DNA from: Desulfobacteraceae bacterium
GTDB taxonomy: Bacteria > Desulfobacterota > Desulfobacteria > Desulfobacterales > ETH-SRB1
DNA: 13,844 nt
Direction: 5' to 3'
NCBI GenBank assembly: GCA_030638305.1
Contig: DAOWEW010000004.1
Location: forward strand, 1-13,844
Shown: in pieces, positions 12,698 through 13,844 of the stretch
Layout of the letters: each line of letters begins with the position of its first letter
How positions within the stretch are numbered: the first letter of the stretch is position 1
The notes under the pieces: generated by a model
Database searches by the model: none
What the model was told of the DNA's origin: nothing
The model's input: only the letters and a program-made list of their open reading frames with translations
Program-made: the position numbers and the translations under genes

Positions 12698-13202
12698 AGC
12701 TATCAGTGACACCGGTCCCATCTTGCATTTACACGAAATCGGTAAATTGTTCACACTGAATGTTTTTGAGCGTCTGTATATACCCAGGTTAGTTGCTGAG
12801 GAACTGGGTCGTTACAGTCTGGACGCTGAAACTATTGATTTGAGTTCATCTATATTGATAGTACCAATCAAGAGGGAACAGCGTGACAGAGTGCTCGGAG
12901 AAATCGGTCAACTACCCATTCATCCAGCTGATATTGAAGTTTTTATCCTGGCGCATGAGGACGGCTTCTCAAAACCGATATTAACGGATGACATGGCCTT
13001 GAGGCGAGAGCTCGAATTTCGTGGCGCACTGGTGATTGGTTCAGTAGGGTTGCTTGTTCGCGCATATAACAAGGCTTTGATGGCACGCGAAGATCTTGAT
13101 CACGCGATTGATGCCCTGTTTGATGAGAGTACACTGCATTTGAGTTCGGCTTTTCGAGGGTATGTTCGCAAATTAATTAATGAGTTAGGCAAAGTATGCT
13201 AA
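12690..13202 (+). CDS. DUF3368 PIN-like ribonuclease toxin (second locus)
   Basis: A 170-residue protein with SDTGPILHLHEIG (Asp7), LVAEELGRYSL (Glu37/38), HPADIEVFILA (Asp81, Glu83), LTDDMALRRELEFRG (Asp100, Asp101) and IGSVGLLVRAY, the DUF3368/PIN order of acidic residues. Unlike the gene at 10743, it keeps the first Asp. The frame is open upstream to 12615, but that part lies in the antitoxin gene in another frame. ATG 12690 is preferred because it begins directly at the first beta strand and gives the normal 8-bp overlap. Probably a metal-dependent RNase toxin; target unknown. Confidence 0.78.
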   Translation: MLEAISDTGPILHLHEIGKLFTLNVFERLYIPRLVAEELGRYSLDAETIDLSSSILIVPIKREQRDRVLGEIGQLPIHPADIEVFILAHEDGFSKPILTDDMALRRELEFRGALVIGSVGLLVRAYNKALMAREDLDHAIDALFDESTLHLSSAFRGYVRKLINELGKVC

Positions 13203-13208
13203 AAAATT

Positions 13209-13240
13209 GTCTGCGTAAGTCCGCGTGTGTCCGAGGCTAA
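13209..13240. repeat. right-arm fragment of the palindromic element
   Basis: GTCTGCG, GTCCGCG and GTCCGAG units end in GGCTAA at 13240. It starts 6 bp after the toxin stop and ends 7 bp before the start of the truncated nuclease-like gene; the TAA at 13242 (just after GGCTAA) is the in-frame stop that bounds that gene. Confidence 0.75.
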
Positions 13241-13247
13241 ATAAAAA

Positions 13248-13844
13248 ATGACAATCTATAAATTGCTGCGTTATACAACAGACCTGATGGAAGCCCATCC
13301 CCAGGCACTGGTAATACCGACGGTTTTATTTACTGATCGCACAAAATGGCGCAAAGGTGTTCTACGAAAGCTGGAAACAAGATTAAACGACCGATTGTTT
13401 CTTCATTTCGAATATATATTTTTCAAACTGTTTGATTTTAACACCCGAGATTATTACAATATAAACAATCCTGTGGTTAAAATATTATTGCCGAAAATGA
13501 ATTATAAAAAGGATGAACGAATAGAGGTAATAAGGCATGCATACTCAGGATTGTTTCAACTTGCATCCCGTATGCTTTTTGATAAATATGTCGATTTTAT
13601 AGATGTGTATGCGCAAATAAGTGAACAAGAACAGAAAAGCCTATATCATGAAATAATTCAGCATAAGGAGACTGCCATGTTAGCACAATATATTAGAGAT
13701 AAAGGAATGCAGCAGGGAATGCAGCAGGGGATAATTCAAACTACAAAAGAAAATATCATAGAGGCTCTTGAATTACGTTTTGGGAAAATTTTACCTGAAA
13801 TCATTGATAGAATAAATCAAACGAATGACCCCACAAAGTTAAAA
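13248..13844 (+). pseudogene. 5'-truncated Rpn/PD-(D/E)XK nuclease-like gene, open at the right edge
   Basis: The 199-codon frame has no stop to the end of the window. It starts at MTIYKLLRYTTDLMEAHPQA, LVIPTVLFTDRTKWRKGV, which matches the middle of Rpn-type proteins (the M..R.L.Y and IP.VL segments). It ends in the typical GMQQGMQQGIIQ linker and helix (IIEALELRFGKILPEII) of these proteins. Rpn proteins (recombination-promoting nucleases, PD-(D/E)XK superfamily, related to Transposase_31) normally have about 80-100 residues before this point that hold the catalytic acidic residues. Here that part is missing and a repeat arm takes its place. No good Shine-Dalgarno is present. I infer an inactive remnant; a short family member is the alternative. 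Confidence 0.6.
13704..13727. repeat. 12-bp tandem duplication coding for GMQQ twice
   Basis: GGAATGCAGCAG is present twice in a row in frame, giving GMQQGMQQG. Rpn-like proteins often have variable numbers of such units, so slippage in a linker is likely. Confidence 0.8.

Overview
The window looks like an accessory or surface-polysaccharide region of a Gram-negative bacterium. Gene content, moderate to low GC and repeat-laden spacers suggest a Desulfobacterota (deltaproteobacterial) sulfate-reducer type, but that is inference from style; no marker gene is present. All genes read on the + strand. No rRNA, tRNA, CRISPR array or transposase was found.

Layout. (1) 1-1227 is a gene graveyard: the 3' end of an unidentified gene, a chimeric pseudogene (5' part of a polysaccharide deacetylase-like gene fused to the 3' end of another gene), and dense short repeats. 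(2) 1228-1901 is an overlapping small-protein/PIN-toxin pair. (3) 1902-2376 is a spacer built largely of different 7-bp-period repeats, plus a possible gene remnant. (4) 2377-10229 is a polysaccharide cluster: DUF7033-type polysaccharide deacetylase, GT4 glycosyltransferase, WlbA/WbpB-like sugar-nucleotide dehydrogenase, fused Alg14-Alg13-like (PssD/PssE-like) glycosyltransferase, WlbB/WbpD-like hexapeptide acetyltransferase, WlbC/WbpE-like PLP aminotransferase, and GT2 glycosyltransferase. (5) 10474-13202 is a toxin-antitoxin island: two antitoxin/DUF3368-PIN pairs flanking a HicB-like antitoxin with a frameshifted HicA-like gene. (6) 13248 to the end is a 5'-truncated Rpn/PD-(D/E)XK-type nuclease-like gene that runs off the window.

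How the genes work together: the WlbA-, WlbB- and WlbC-like enzymes together are the oxidation, transamination and acetylation steps that turn UDP-GlcNAc-uronic acid into UDP-2,3-diacetamido-2,3-dideoxyglucuronic acid. The three glycosyltransferases would put this or other sugars on a lipid-linked repeat unit, and the deacetylase-like protein may trim the product. The 6-dehydrogenase that makes the uronic acid is not in the window.

The most unusual layer is between the genes. A palindromic element with ends TTAGCCGCGGAC / GTCCGCGGCTAA follows four consecutive cluster genes, and in two of them supplies the stop codon. Right-half copies are scattered elsewhere. A second layer is a set of heptanucleotide repeat families, unrelated in sequence but sharing a 7-bp period (CTATCAG/CACCTAT, RTTSGAY, TGACYTC, AACCAGT, ATGCCCC), resembling in kind the STRR heptamers of heterocystous cyanobacteria. 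Several genes have ends that were extended, cut or fused at these repeats.
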